From assembly GCA_947174825.1 (NCBI GenBank), contig CAMWKN010000109.1, positions 1 through 6,115 of the forward strand: DNA of 6,115 bases, written 5' to 3'. The position numbers and the translations under genes are program-made. The notes under the pieces were generated by a model. The model did no database searches. It was not told the origin of the DNA and saw only the letters and a program-made list of their open reading frames with translations. The DNA comes from an uncultured Clostridium sp. GTDB lineage: Bacteria; Bacillota_A; Clostridia; Lachnospirales; Lachnospiraceae. Positions 1-6,094 of this stretch are shown here, one piece after another; position 1 is the stretch's first letter, and each line of letters starts with the position of its first letter.

Positions 1-67
1 GGAAAGGAGTGAGGAAGAAAGCAGCGGAGGAAATAACAAAATAAAGTACAAGCAAAAAATAAAAGTA

Positions 68-97
68 TTAACAAATTTATTTAGGAAGATTTTTTAT
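68..97 (+). promoter_or_regulatory. Weak candidate sigma-A promoter for the GH5 gene
   Basis: TTAACA at 68-73 (5 of 6 to TTGACA) is followed after 18 bases by TTTTAT at 92-97 (4 of 6 to TATAAT). The region is A/T-rich, so a match of this quality can arise by chance. If it is used, transcription would begin around base 104, inside the inverted repeat at 90-133, which would then act more as a DNA operator than as a full mRNA hairpin. No better promoter was seen in 1-147; the true one may lie upstream of the window. Confidence 0.25.
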
Positions 98-133
98 ATC
101 CATTTCATGAAACAACGCAATGGATATGAAAAA
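90..133 (+). promoter_or_regulatory. Inverted repeat / leader hairpin abutting the GH5 ribosome binding site
   Basis: Bases 90-104 pair with 119-133 over 15 positions. The inner nine pairs are perfect (ATATCCATT with AATGGATAT), followed by one T-G wobble (95/128) and five T-A pairs; the loop is 14 bases (105-118). The 3' arm ends at 133 and the Shine-Dalgarno sequence AAAGGAG occupies 135-141. The element could be an mRNA structure that controls ribosome access or mRNA stability, or a palindromic operator for a sugar-responsive regulator. The pairing is seen directly; the function is inferred. Confidence 0.5.
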
Positions 134-147
134 GAAAGGAGACTATT

Positions 148-2139
148 ATGAAAAGTAAGAAATTAAAGAAACTTTTAAGTGTTGCTTTGTCAGCAGTAAT
201 GCTGGGAACAACCTTATTTACTGGAAACATTGCAAAGGCAGATACATCTGCACCATTAATCGAAGATTTAACAGTTGCTGGCGATGCAGGGTACATTCAG
301 ACATTTCCGAAGTCAGATTACATGAGCAGCGGCAAAAATGGCTTTGAACTGAAGTTTGAGTATACCAAACTGGGAACGATCACAGAAGAGAATGACCTGG
401 GTTACAACAACACGTTGCAGTTTGTGGTATTTGACAGTAACTGGGGCGGCTGGGAGCCGACCATGATTGGACCAAACGGCTATGATAAGACGAAACCAGC
501 AGATCCGGCACCGACAACTGGTGTAGAGTATACGGTAGATGTGCCATTTAGTGCGATTGAAAGCAAATTGTCTACTGATCTGCCGGTACAAGGAATTAAT
601 CTTCAGACAGGTGCTATCAGTGACTGCGAGATCAAGATTAACTCTTTGACCTACGCTGACGTGGATGAAGATGTTACGCCGGTAGAAAGTGAGCCAGTAT
701 TAATTGAAGGTGCATGGCATAAGACTGGTGATGATTCTGTAGACTGTGGTACTATGAAGGTGATAGAAGGTACAGCAGCTGTGAATGCCAATTCTTGGAA
801 CATCGGTATCTCTAATCTGAATGTGGCTACTTTTGAAAAACCGATGATTGCTGTTACCGTAGAGTATGGAGAGATTGCAGATCCACCAATTTATCCGCAG
901 TCTGAGGTTCTGGATGCAAATTATAATCCTATCAAACCAAATTATCCACAGGTAACACAGGCAGGAGAAGTAACCTATCTCACAGAGATTTCCAAGTCAA
1001 CCTGGAGTGTATATTTAGCATATGATACCTGTACCGTGAAAAAGGTTCAGATCTTTGACTATGCTGAATCATATGCTACCGAAGTATTTGATCTGACAAA
1101 TGCTGACATTATTAGTGCAATGGGCGCTGGCTGGAATCTCGGTAATGCATTGGAATCAGTAGCAGCAGAGGATGGCAAGGTAAGTGAGACAGCCTGGGGA
1201 AATCCAGAGGTTACGAAATATCTCTTCAAAGTTGTTTCTGAGGCTGGATTTAAGTCAGTAAGAATACCATTTTCATTGGTAGATGCTGTCTCAGTAAATG
1301 GCGACAATTATACTATTAATGATTCTAAGTTCAATACGACTCTTAACAGAGTACAACAGGTTGTGGATTGGGCAAGAGACTATAATCTGTTTGTCATTAT
1401 TGATCTTCATCATGATGGGGCAGATGATGTAAAAGGTTTTTGGTTGGATGTAGATGCTGCAAACCAGACAGGAATTCGGGCTGCTTTTAAAGAAGTTTGG
1501 AGCAGAATTGCAACCAGATTTAAGAATTATGACCAGCACCTGATCTTCGAATCCATGAATGAGGTAATGGAGAAAAATAACTATAATTCACCAAGTCAGA
1601 CTACCTGGGATAATATCAATGAATTAAATCAGATCTTTGTTGATACAGTACGTGCTGCAGGTGGTTATAATAATGTGCGTTTCCTGTTAGTTCCTGGTTA
1701 TAACACTAATATTAGCCAGACAGTGTCAAGTAAGTTTGTGTTGCCTAATTACAAAGGTAGCACAGATAGAATCATGGTATCTGTTCATTTCTATGATCCG
1801 TATAACTTCACTTTGAATACAGGTGCAGGCAGCACGACATCAGTAGATATGTTTGATATTGAAAATATTGAAGACCAATTTTACGATTTGAAAACCAAAT
1901 TTGTGAATAAAGGAATTCCGGTAGTTATCGGCGAATTTGGTGCAGTGGATAAAAACAATTATGATGCAATTAAAACATATCTTACAGCAGTTGTAAATGA
2001 GGCAAAAGCTGACAAACTTGGATATTTTTATTGGGATAACGGATATACTGGTGAGTATGGCATGGGATTGTGGAATCGTTATACCTATGGAAGATCCAGT
2101 TTGGGTAAGGTGGTAATTCCGATATTAACAGGGAAATAA
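148..2139 (+). CDS. Secreted GH5 endoglucanase-type glycoside hydrolase with two N-terminal accessory modules
   Basis: This is a predicted extracellular retaining beta-1,4-glycanase (cellulase, or xyloglucan/mixed-linkage glucanase) of 663 residues. A Sec signal peptide (KSKKLKK, then a hydrophobic core) ends at AKA/D, residues 31-32. Two beta-rich modules, about 33-175 and 184-308, flank an acidic Pro/Glu linker. They contain exposed-type aromatics (for example NWGGWEP in the first) and are probably carbohydrate-binding; CBM65 of Eubacterium cellulosolvens Cel5A is a possible relative, unproven. The catalytic domain covers about 312-663: GWNLGNALE (328-336), ETAWGNP (347-353, typical of the GH5_4-like group), R372, LHHDG (420-424), acid/base NE at 471-472, H547/Y549, nucleophile E596 in GEFG, and W629. 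All expected GH5 catalytic residues are present. The start is supported by AAAGGAG at 135-141, six bases before ATG. There is no dockerin, LPXTG, SLH or LRR anchor, and the protein ends with the catalytic domain. The family call is firm; substrate and subfamily are inferred. Confidence 0.95.
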   Translation: MKSKKLKKLLSVALSAVMLGTTLFTGNIAKADTSAPLIEDLTVAGDAGYIQTFPKSDYMSSGKNGFELKFEYTKLGTITEENDLGYNNTLQFVVFDSNWGGWEPTMIGPNGYDKTKPADPAPTTGVEYTVDVPFSAIESKLSTDLPVQGINLQTGAISDCEIKINSLTYADVDEDVTPVESEPVLIEGAWHKTGDDSVDCGTMKVIEGTAAVNANSWNIGISNLNVATFEKPMIAVTVEYGEIADPPIYPQSEVLDANYNPIKPNYPQVTQAGEVTYLTEISKSTWSVYLAYDTCTVKKVQIFDYAESYATEVFDLTNADIISAMGAGWNLGNALESVAAEDGKVSETAWGNPEVTKYLFKVVSEAGFKSVRIPFSLVDAVSVNGDNYTINDSKFNTTLNRVQQVVDWARDYNLFVIIDLHHDGADDVKGFWLDVDAANQTGIRAAFKEVWSRIATRFKNYDQHLIFESMNEVMEKNNYNSPSQTTWDNINELNQIFVDTVRAAGGYNNVRFLLVPGYNTNISQTVSSKFVLPNYKGSTDRIMVSVHFYDPYNFTLNTGAGSTTSVDMFDIENIEDQFYDLKTKFVNKGIPVVIGEFGAVDKNNYDAIKTYLTAVVNEAKADKLGYFYWDNGYTGEYGMGLWNRYTYGRSSLGKVVIPILTGK

Positions 2140-2174
2140 ATATATTGGAATGATCTAAATAGAAGTAAGTGGTG

Positions 2175-2292
2175 GACCGATGTACTAAGGATAGGACATG
2201 TAAGGTATTATAGAATTAATAGTGTAGAAACATTGCCGATTATAATACTTTATGAGGTTCCCTTAGTGCATCGGTCTTATTTTTTATTATTT
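2175..2292 (+). terminator. Long hairpin with U-rich tail between the GH5 gene and the FIVAR/LRR gene
   Basis: The outer stem pairs 2175-2190 (GACCGATGTACTAAGG) with 2261-2276 over 16 bp with a single T-G wobble. After a 3-base bulge, 2194-2197 can pair with 2257-2260 (one wobble). A further stem pairs 2199-2212 with 2241-2254 (14 bp, three wobbles), and a small hairpin (2221-2225 with 2230-2234) fills the apex. The 3' arm is followed by a T-rich run at 2277-2292. The whole reads as one rod of about 100 nt. It may terminate the GH5 transcript, or attenuate read-through into the next gene, whose Shine-Dalgarno site begins two bases after the T-rich run. It is longer than an ordinary intrinsic terminator and its outer stem is not especially G/C-rich, so efficiency is uncertain. 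A small inverted-repeat (MITE-like) element is an alternative, but no target duplication was seen. Confidence 0.6.
2216..2246 (+). promoter_or_regulatory. Possible promoter inside the intergenic hairpin
   Basis: A perfect TATAAT lies at 2241-2246, with TTAATA (4 of 6 to TTGACA) at 2216-2221 and a 19-base spacer. If active, transcription would begin near 2253 and give the FIVAR/LRR gene its own start with a leader of about 58 nt. The TATAAT is also part of the 3' arm of the inner hairpin stem, so its match may only reflect the inverted repeat. The -35 match and spacing are poor. Confidence 0.2.
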
Positions 2293-2310
2293 GAAAGGTG
2301 TTAAAAATAT

Positions 2311-5019
2311 ATGAAATGTAAGACAAAAAAACTGCTTAGTGTAGCAGTATCCGTAGCTTTGGTAATTACCTCTGTTTGTATTCCTAAAGTCCATAGTTTT
2401 GCGGCCGATAGTACTATTGAGAGAGGCAGTATTGATCGTGGAACCTATGGTGATGATGAAACAATAGAGTATTATTTTTACAAAGGACTTACAAATGATG
2501 AGAGTGTATTATTAATAGATGGTTCTGGCGTTATGCCTGATCTAAATACTTTTATAGATGAAGGTGGATCTTTTGAGTCTTTGTATAAGGCGCAGGGATG
2601 GTTAAGAGCATGGTGCAATAACACAGCAGAGGATGTTGCTGGATTCAGCGAGACAGACTGGAAAGGTCTGGGGAGCAGTCTTAGTACTATAGGAGAGTGT
2701 ATTGTTGGAGGAGAAGTGACTAATGTTGGAGCTTATACCTTTCCTATGTGTCCTATAAAGATTGTACGATTGGGTGAAAATGTTACCCAAATTTCTGAGG
2801 GGGCTTTTCGTTCAGCTGGTCAGGTAGAAGAAATGTACATTTATGGGGATGTTACTGAGATTGACAGAAATACTGTTCGAGGTATGAATGATACTAAATT
2901 TTATGTTGCAACAGAAAATACGAAAAATGCACTGATAGACGCAAGGATTGGAGAAGAGAATATAGATACTAAATATCTTACCATAGACGATACTCCGCTT
3001 AGGATTTTATTGCACAAAGTCATCATTGATAGGAACATGCATGATGAATCAGATTATACAGTGGGCAGCTGGACTGCTTTGAATAATGCCATAGCAGCTG
3101 GGCAGGCAGTTCTGGTAGCAGCGGATAAGGATGAAACTGCTATTAGTGAAGCGATGAAAAATATCGATGCAGCAACAGAAGGACTGGCATCTTTCGAACC
3201 TTTGACTCAGGCCATTACCAGAGCGAAAGAATACTCAAGCAGTGAGTATACTTCGGCTAGCTGGGATGTGCTGCAGGCTGCTTTAGAAGCTGGGGAAGCA
3301 GGTCTTGAAGATGAAAATGCGACAGCAGAGACTATCGAGCAGTTAGTAACTGACATTAATAATGCAATAAAAGGACTGGTTTCGCTTTCCGCGAATGAGG
3401 CTAAGGAAGCATTACAGGATGTTATTACGTCAGTAAACAGCTTGGTTGAAAGTGATTATACGGAGAGTAGCTGGACGGCATTACAGACAGCTTTAACTGA
3501 GGCGAAATCTGCGGTAGAAGGCAATGATCTGCCTACTATTATTGCTGCTACAGATAAGCTTAATGCGGCTTTGGATGAATTGGTTGTAGAGTATCCAGCA
3601 GGATGGTTCCCAAATACAGGTATTCCTACCAGTGGTACTAATTGGAATAGTCCTAAAATGATTTCGGTTATTTCTGGAGAAGTAGATTCAGAAATGGACG
3701 GTGCTGCAAAGGTTGAAGTGACTTTTGACTGTACAGAAAATACTGCTTTCAATCCATTTGCACATATTCGTATGCAAATGGGTGATGATTATAATGAATT
3801 TGTCGGAACGGATGGCAGTTATACATCTGGTACAACAGGTTGGAAAGTGACTTTGGAACTTGCATCGGCTTTAGAAGAAGGCGATCCATATAATCTGGAA
3901 GTGTGGACACATTCCTGGGAAACAACAAAGGGAGATATCTATATTATTCGATCTGTGAGTTTCTTGGATGAAGATGATAATGTGTTAAAGAACATAGTTC
4001 TGGACGGAATTGCCGGTGAATTAGATGCCGCTGTAAAAGCTGCAAAAGCACAGGTAAAAGCTATTACAAAAAGCGATTATACGGATGAAAGTTTAGCTGT
4101 TATGCAGGCTTATATTGATGCTGCAGAGGAGGCTTTGGCTTTAGAAGATTTGAAGAGTCTGCTTCCAAGTGAGATTAATGCTATCTTAGCAGACTTAGAA
4201 GATGTAACATCTGACTTAGAAGCGAAAGATAATACGGAAGCCATGGAGACTCTGAATGCAAGCATTGCGAGTGCAAAAGCACTGAAGCAGGCTGATTATA
4301 CGGAAGAAAGCTGGAAAGTATTAGCAGATGCAGTAGCAGCTGCTGAGGAAGCAACCAGCAGTACGGTAATTAGCGAAGTTAATGCATTAAATAAGGCTGT
4401 GCAAGATGCGATTACTGGATTAGTAAAGGTCGGTTCAGGAAACCAAACACCAGGTCCAAATCAAACACCAGGTCCGAATGTGACAAAAGGACCAAATACA
4501 CCACAATCCCCAGCTCCAACTAAGAATCCAGGTGGAGCGGTTGGAACAAAGCCAACGAAAGCACCATCACCTACTGGGAAGCCAGCAGGAAATGATACCC
4601 AGGTTACTTCTGGTAATTTTGTTTACAAGGTAACAAAAGCGGCTACAGCTAAGAAAGCTGGTAATGTAACCATGACTACCTTGTCAAAAGCGGGCAAGAA
4701 AGCAAGTAAACTGTCCGTTCCGGCAACAGTGACATTGAATGGTAGCAAGTATAAGGTAACGAAGCTTGGCAACAATGCATTGAAGGGTGCAGCAGCTAAG
4801 AGTGTTACGCTTGGCAAGTACATTAAAGCTATTCCGAAGGGAGCATTTGCTGGTTGTAAGAAGTTAAGCACTTTGACGGTTAAGGCTAAGCTCAAATCAG
4901 TAAAGAAAGGTGCATTCAAGGGCTGTAAAAAGAAAATCAAGGTAAAAGGTGGCAAAAAGAAGACGAGAAAGGCCAATGTTAAAAAGTTAAAGAAGAGTGG
5001 TTATAAGAAATTTAAATAA
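2311..5019 (+). CDS. Large secreted FIVAR-repeat / LRR_5 (BspA-like) surface protein with a central CBM-like module
   Basis: This 902-residue protein has no recognisable catalytic domain. Visible parts in order: signal peptide with likely cleavage near residues 31-32 (SFAA/D); a BspA-like LRR_5 region at about 50-205, with the family-style LLIDGSGVMPDL and EVTNVGAYTF...VTQISEGAF pattern; three FIVAR-like helical repeats (about 233-296, 297-361, 362-427), each with a [SE]-[DE]-YT-x2-SW-x2-L core; a beta-rich, aromatic-containing module at about 428-568, probably a carbohydrate-binding sandwich; two more FIVAR-like repeats (570-640, 641-707); a Pro/Thr/Asn/Gly linker at 708-764 with NQTPGP twice; and a Lys-rich LRR_5 C-terminus at 770-902 (IPKGAFAGCKK, VKKGAFKGCKK, ending KKSGYKKFK). 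Basic LRR tails of this kind occur on secreted Lachnospiraceae enzymes and may hold proteins to the anionic cell wall (inference). The start has a modest Shine-Dalgarno site, AAAGGTG at 2294-2300, ten bases from ATG. Placement after the GH5 gene suggests a substrate-binding or tethering role; an adhesin with another ligand is possible. Confidence 0.92.
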   Translation: MKCKTKKLLSVAVSVALVITSVCIPKVHSFAADSTIERGSIDRGTYGDDETIEYYFYKGLTNDESVLLIDGSGVMPDLNTFIDEGGSFESLYKAQGWLRAWCNNTAEDVAGFSETDWKGLGSSLSTIGECIVGGEVTNVGAYTFPMCPIKIVRLGENVTQISEGAFRSAGQVEEMYIYGDVTEIDRNTVRGMNDTKFYVATENTKNALIDARIGEENIDTKYLTIDDTPLRILLHKVIIDRNMHDESDYTVGSWTALNNAIAAGQAVLVAADKDETAISEAMKNIDAATEGLASFEPLTQAITRAKEYSSSEYTSASWDVLQAALEAGEAGLEDENATAETIEQLVTDINNAIKGLVSLSANEAKEALQDVITSVNSLVESDYTESSWTALQTALTEAKSAVEGNDLPTIIAATDKLNAALDELVVEYPAGWFPNTGIPTSGTNWNSPKMISVISGEVDSEMDGAAKVEVTFDCTENTAFNPFAHIRMQMGDDYNEFVGTDGSYTSGTTGWKVTLELASALEEGDPYNLEVWTHSWETTKGDIYIIRSVSFLDEDDNVLKNIVLDGIAGELDAAVKAAKAQVKAITKSDYTDESLAVMQAYIDAAEEALALEDLKSLLPSEINAILADLEDVTSDLEAKDNTEAMETLNASIASAKALKQADYTEESWKVLADAVAAAEEATSSTVISEVNALNKAVQDAITGLVKVGSGNQTPGPNQTPGPNVTKGPNTPQSPAPTKNPGGAVGTKPTKAPSPTGKPAGNDTQVTSGNFVYKVTKAATAKKAGNVTMTTLSKAGKKASKLSVPATVTLNGSKYKVTKLGNNALKGAAAKSVTLGKYIKAIPKGAFAGCKKLSTLTVKAKLKSVKKGAFKGCKKKIKVKGGKKKTRKANVKKLKKSGYKKFK
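3007..4431 (+). repeat. Five FIVAR-like protein repeats interrupted by a CBM-like module (3+2 layout)
   Basis: Inside the 902-residue gene, five units of about 60-70 codons share the pattern A-x6-A-x5-[SAE]-[DE]-YT-x2-S[WL]-x2-[LM]-x3-[LIV]-x2-[AG], a short loop, then a second helix ending in L/I-x2-A-x3-L. Cores are ESDYTVGSW, SSEYTSASW, ESDYTESSW, KSDYTDESL and QADYTEESW. Three lie before and two after the module at about 3592-4014. The fourth is the most divergent: Leu replaces the core Trp and its second half is longer. The pattern matches the FIVAR family as I know it; no profile search was possible. Confidence 0.75.
4441..4476 (+). repeat. Two tandem 18-bp units encoding NQTPGP
   Basis: Bases 4441-4458 and 4459-4476 are identical at 16 of 18 positions (shared core CAAACACCAGGTCC) and each encode NQTPGP. 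They begin the Pro/Thr-rich linker that joins the last FIVAR-like repeat to the basic C-terminal LRR region. Such short in-frame repeats can vary in number between strains and change linker length. Confidence 0.8.
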
Positions 5020-5038
5020 TTAAATTGCTCATTGTTTC

Positions 5039-5059
5039 ATTCCTATCTTATATAGGAAT
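5039..5059 (+). other. Small perfect hairpin after the FIVAR/LRR gene
   Basis: ATTCCTAT (5039-5046) pairs perfectly with ATAGGAAT (5052-5059) around a five-base loop. It lies between the stop codon and the strong terminator, has no T-run of its own, and is A/T-rich. It may protect the transcript's 3' end or be incidental. Confidence 0.4.
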
Positions 5060-5064
5060 ATAAT

Positions 5065-5120
5065 AAAAGGGGCTGTTGCGGCGTAGATGGACCATCTGCC
5101 GATGCGACGGCTCCCTTTTT
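5065..5120 (+). terminator. Strong Rho-independent terminator of the FIVAR/LRR gene
   Basis: A G/C-rich stem pairs 5069-5079 with 5104-5115 (one bulged base and two G-U wobbles), flanked by AAAA at 5065-5068 that can pair with the start of the TTTTT run at 5116-5120. The interior folds further: GGC/GCC, then AGATGG/CCATCT around a single central base. It lies about 45 bases after the stop codon and separates this block from the radical SAM unit. Confidence 0.9.
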
Positions 5121-5144
5121 GTCTATAGGAAACAGAACAAATGT

Positions 5145-5174
5145 TTGACAAGGGGCTTGGTATGGTGTTATGAT
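5145..5174 (+). promoter_or_regulatory. Near-consensus sigma-A promoter for the radical SAM unit
   Basis: A perfect TTGACA at 5145-5150 is followed, after an 18-base spacer, by TATGAT at 5169-5174 (5 of 6). TGT at 5166-5168 makes an extended -10 (TGTTATGAT). It lies just downstream of the terminator, where a new transcription unit is expected. The predicted start near base 5181 gives a leader of about 125 nt before the radical SAM start codon, longer than needed for translation alone. Confidence 0.75.
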
Positions 5175-5236
5175 TGAGTAACGAGAGAACATGCCAGGGA
5201 AATTTTAGTTTATTTTTCTTTTTAGAGATCTTCGAG

Positions 5237-5305
5237 ATGGATAGGAAATACAGATCGTCTTGCAATAAATATACAGCAATGAATGATGAAGGGGAGGAAT
5301 ATTAA
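5237..5305 (+). CDS. Putative 22-residue ORF abutting the radical SAM gene (uncertain)
   Basis: ATG at 5237 opens a 22-codon frame beginning MDRKYRSSCN and ending NDEGEEY, with its TAA at 5303-5305 directly before the radical SAM ATG at 5306. It contains one Cys, three Tyr and an acidic tail. Peptides this small next to a radical SAM gene are sometimes modification substrates (RiPP precursors) or translational-coupling leaders. Against this, its upstream ribosome site is weak (only AGAGA at 5224-5228), its 3' end coincides with the strong Shine-Dalgarno site of the next gene, and a frame of this length is common by chance. It matches no precursor family I recognise. Confidence 0.2.
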   Translation: MDRKYRSSCNKYTAMNDEGEEY

Positions 5306-6061
5306 ATGAATATTTACACCAAAAACTTAAATCGAATAGAGTTTTTGATGACTTTAGCGTGTACAGGGAAATGCAAGCATTGTTCCGAGGGAACCCACGA
5401 TGCCAGTGGAACATTTATTGAGCGTGACGCTGCGGTGGATGCGGTCAGGAAAGTGGCAGGACAGTACAAGATGAAATCATTAATGACCTTTGGAGGAGAG
5501 CCCTTGCTGCAATGGGAGTCAGTGTGTAGCATTCATGCGGCGGCGAGGGATGCCGGGATTTCACAACGACAGCTGATTACAAACGGATATTTTACAAAGG
5601 ATAGTGAAAAAATTGGATTTGTGGTTCGCGAATTGAGAAAGAGTGGAGTGAACGCTATTTTATTGTCGGTGGATGCCTTTCATCAGGAAACCATTCCCTT
5701 AGAAGTCGTAAAAGAATTTGGGTCTGCAGCAAAAAGGGAGAATATTTATGTACGGACACATCCTGCGTGGCTGGGAGATGAAAAAGCTGACAATCCTTAT
5801 AATCAGGAAACAAGAAAAATTCTTGGAGAATTTGATTTAATGGGCATTGCAGCCTCTGAGGGAAATATAATTTTTCCAGCGGGAAATGCGCTTAATTATT
5901 TAAAAGAGTATTTTGATTCGGAAAATGTGGTTGCAAATCCGTATGTGGAGGATCCACGTGATATCCGTTCCATATGCATAGGACCAGAGGGAAATGTTCT
6001 GGGAGACAATATTTATCAGAAGGATATTCTGGAGATTTTGTCAGATTATGTGCCAGAGTGA
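5306..6061 (+). CDS. Radical SAM protein of unknown substrate, without a SPASM cluster
   Basis: This 251-residue cytoplasmic protein has the radical SAM signature C19-x3-C23-x2-C26 (CTGKCKHC), which binds the 4Fe-4S cluster that cleaves S-adenosylmethionine. It also has the SAM-binding GGEP motif at 63-66, ITNG (91-94), and LSVDAFHQE (120-128) at the expected later strand of the partial TIM barrel. Downstream of the core there is only one cysteine (C224, in SICIGPEGNV), so a second SPASM or twitch cluster is not supported, although the C-terminal GPEGNV/GDNIYQKDI pattern resembles the layout of that region. The start is supported by GGGGAGG at 5291-5297, eight bases before ATG. It is preceded by its own promoter and followed 33 bases later by another gene. 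The short length suggests a compact member; the reaction cannot be named. Peptide modification, an activase or a cofactor role are all open. Confidence 0.93.
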   Translation: MNIYTKNLNRIEFLMTLACTGKCKHCSEGTHDASGTFIERDAAVDAVRKVAGQYKMKSLMTFGGEPLLQWESVCSIHAAARDAGISQRQLITNGYFTKDSEKIGFVVRELRKSGVNAILLSVDAFHQETIPLEVVKEFGSAAKRENIYVRTHPAWLGDEKADNPYNQETRKILGEFDLMGIAASEGNIIFPAGNALNYLKEYFDSENVVANPYVEDPRDIRSICIGPEGNVLGDNIYQKDILEILSDYVPE

Positions 6062-6094
6062 TTGGACAACCAATAGAGCAGATGGGGAGACAAA

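Noticed and set aside
3..44. A short + strand open frame (KGVRKKAAEEITK, then TAA) that could be the C-terminus of an upstream gene.
   Set aside because: Only 13 codons are visible and the other frames are equally unconvincing; there is not enough sequence to call a gene.
2..151. A frame open from base 2 through the GH5 start codon.
   Set aside because: It is a product of purine- and A-rich leader sequence, has low-complexity content and runs through the hairpin and the ribosome site; no real gene start is visible.
313..1539. Several minus-strand ORFs of 82-92 residues inside the GH5 gene.
   Set aside because: They are shadows of a well-supported GH5 coding sequence with intact catalytic motifs.
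2175..2276. Reading the intergenic inverted repeat as an insertion sequence or CRISPR unit.
   Set aside because: There is no transposase, no repeated spacer pattern and no visible target-site duplication; a hairpin RNA or terminator explains it better.
4623..4976. 117-residue hydrophobic minus-strand ORF that looks like a membrane protein.
   Set aside because: It is the antisense of the Lys-rich C-terminus (AAG/AAA read backwards gives Leu/Phe codons). It has no plausible independent signals and lies wholly inside the large gene.
5029..5265. 78-residue minus-strand ORF across the intergenic region.
   Set aside because: It overlaps the strong terminator and the promoter of the + strand unit, and its translation shows no family resemblance.
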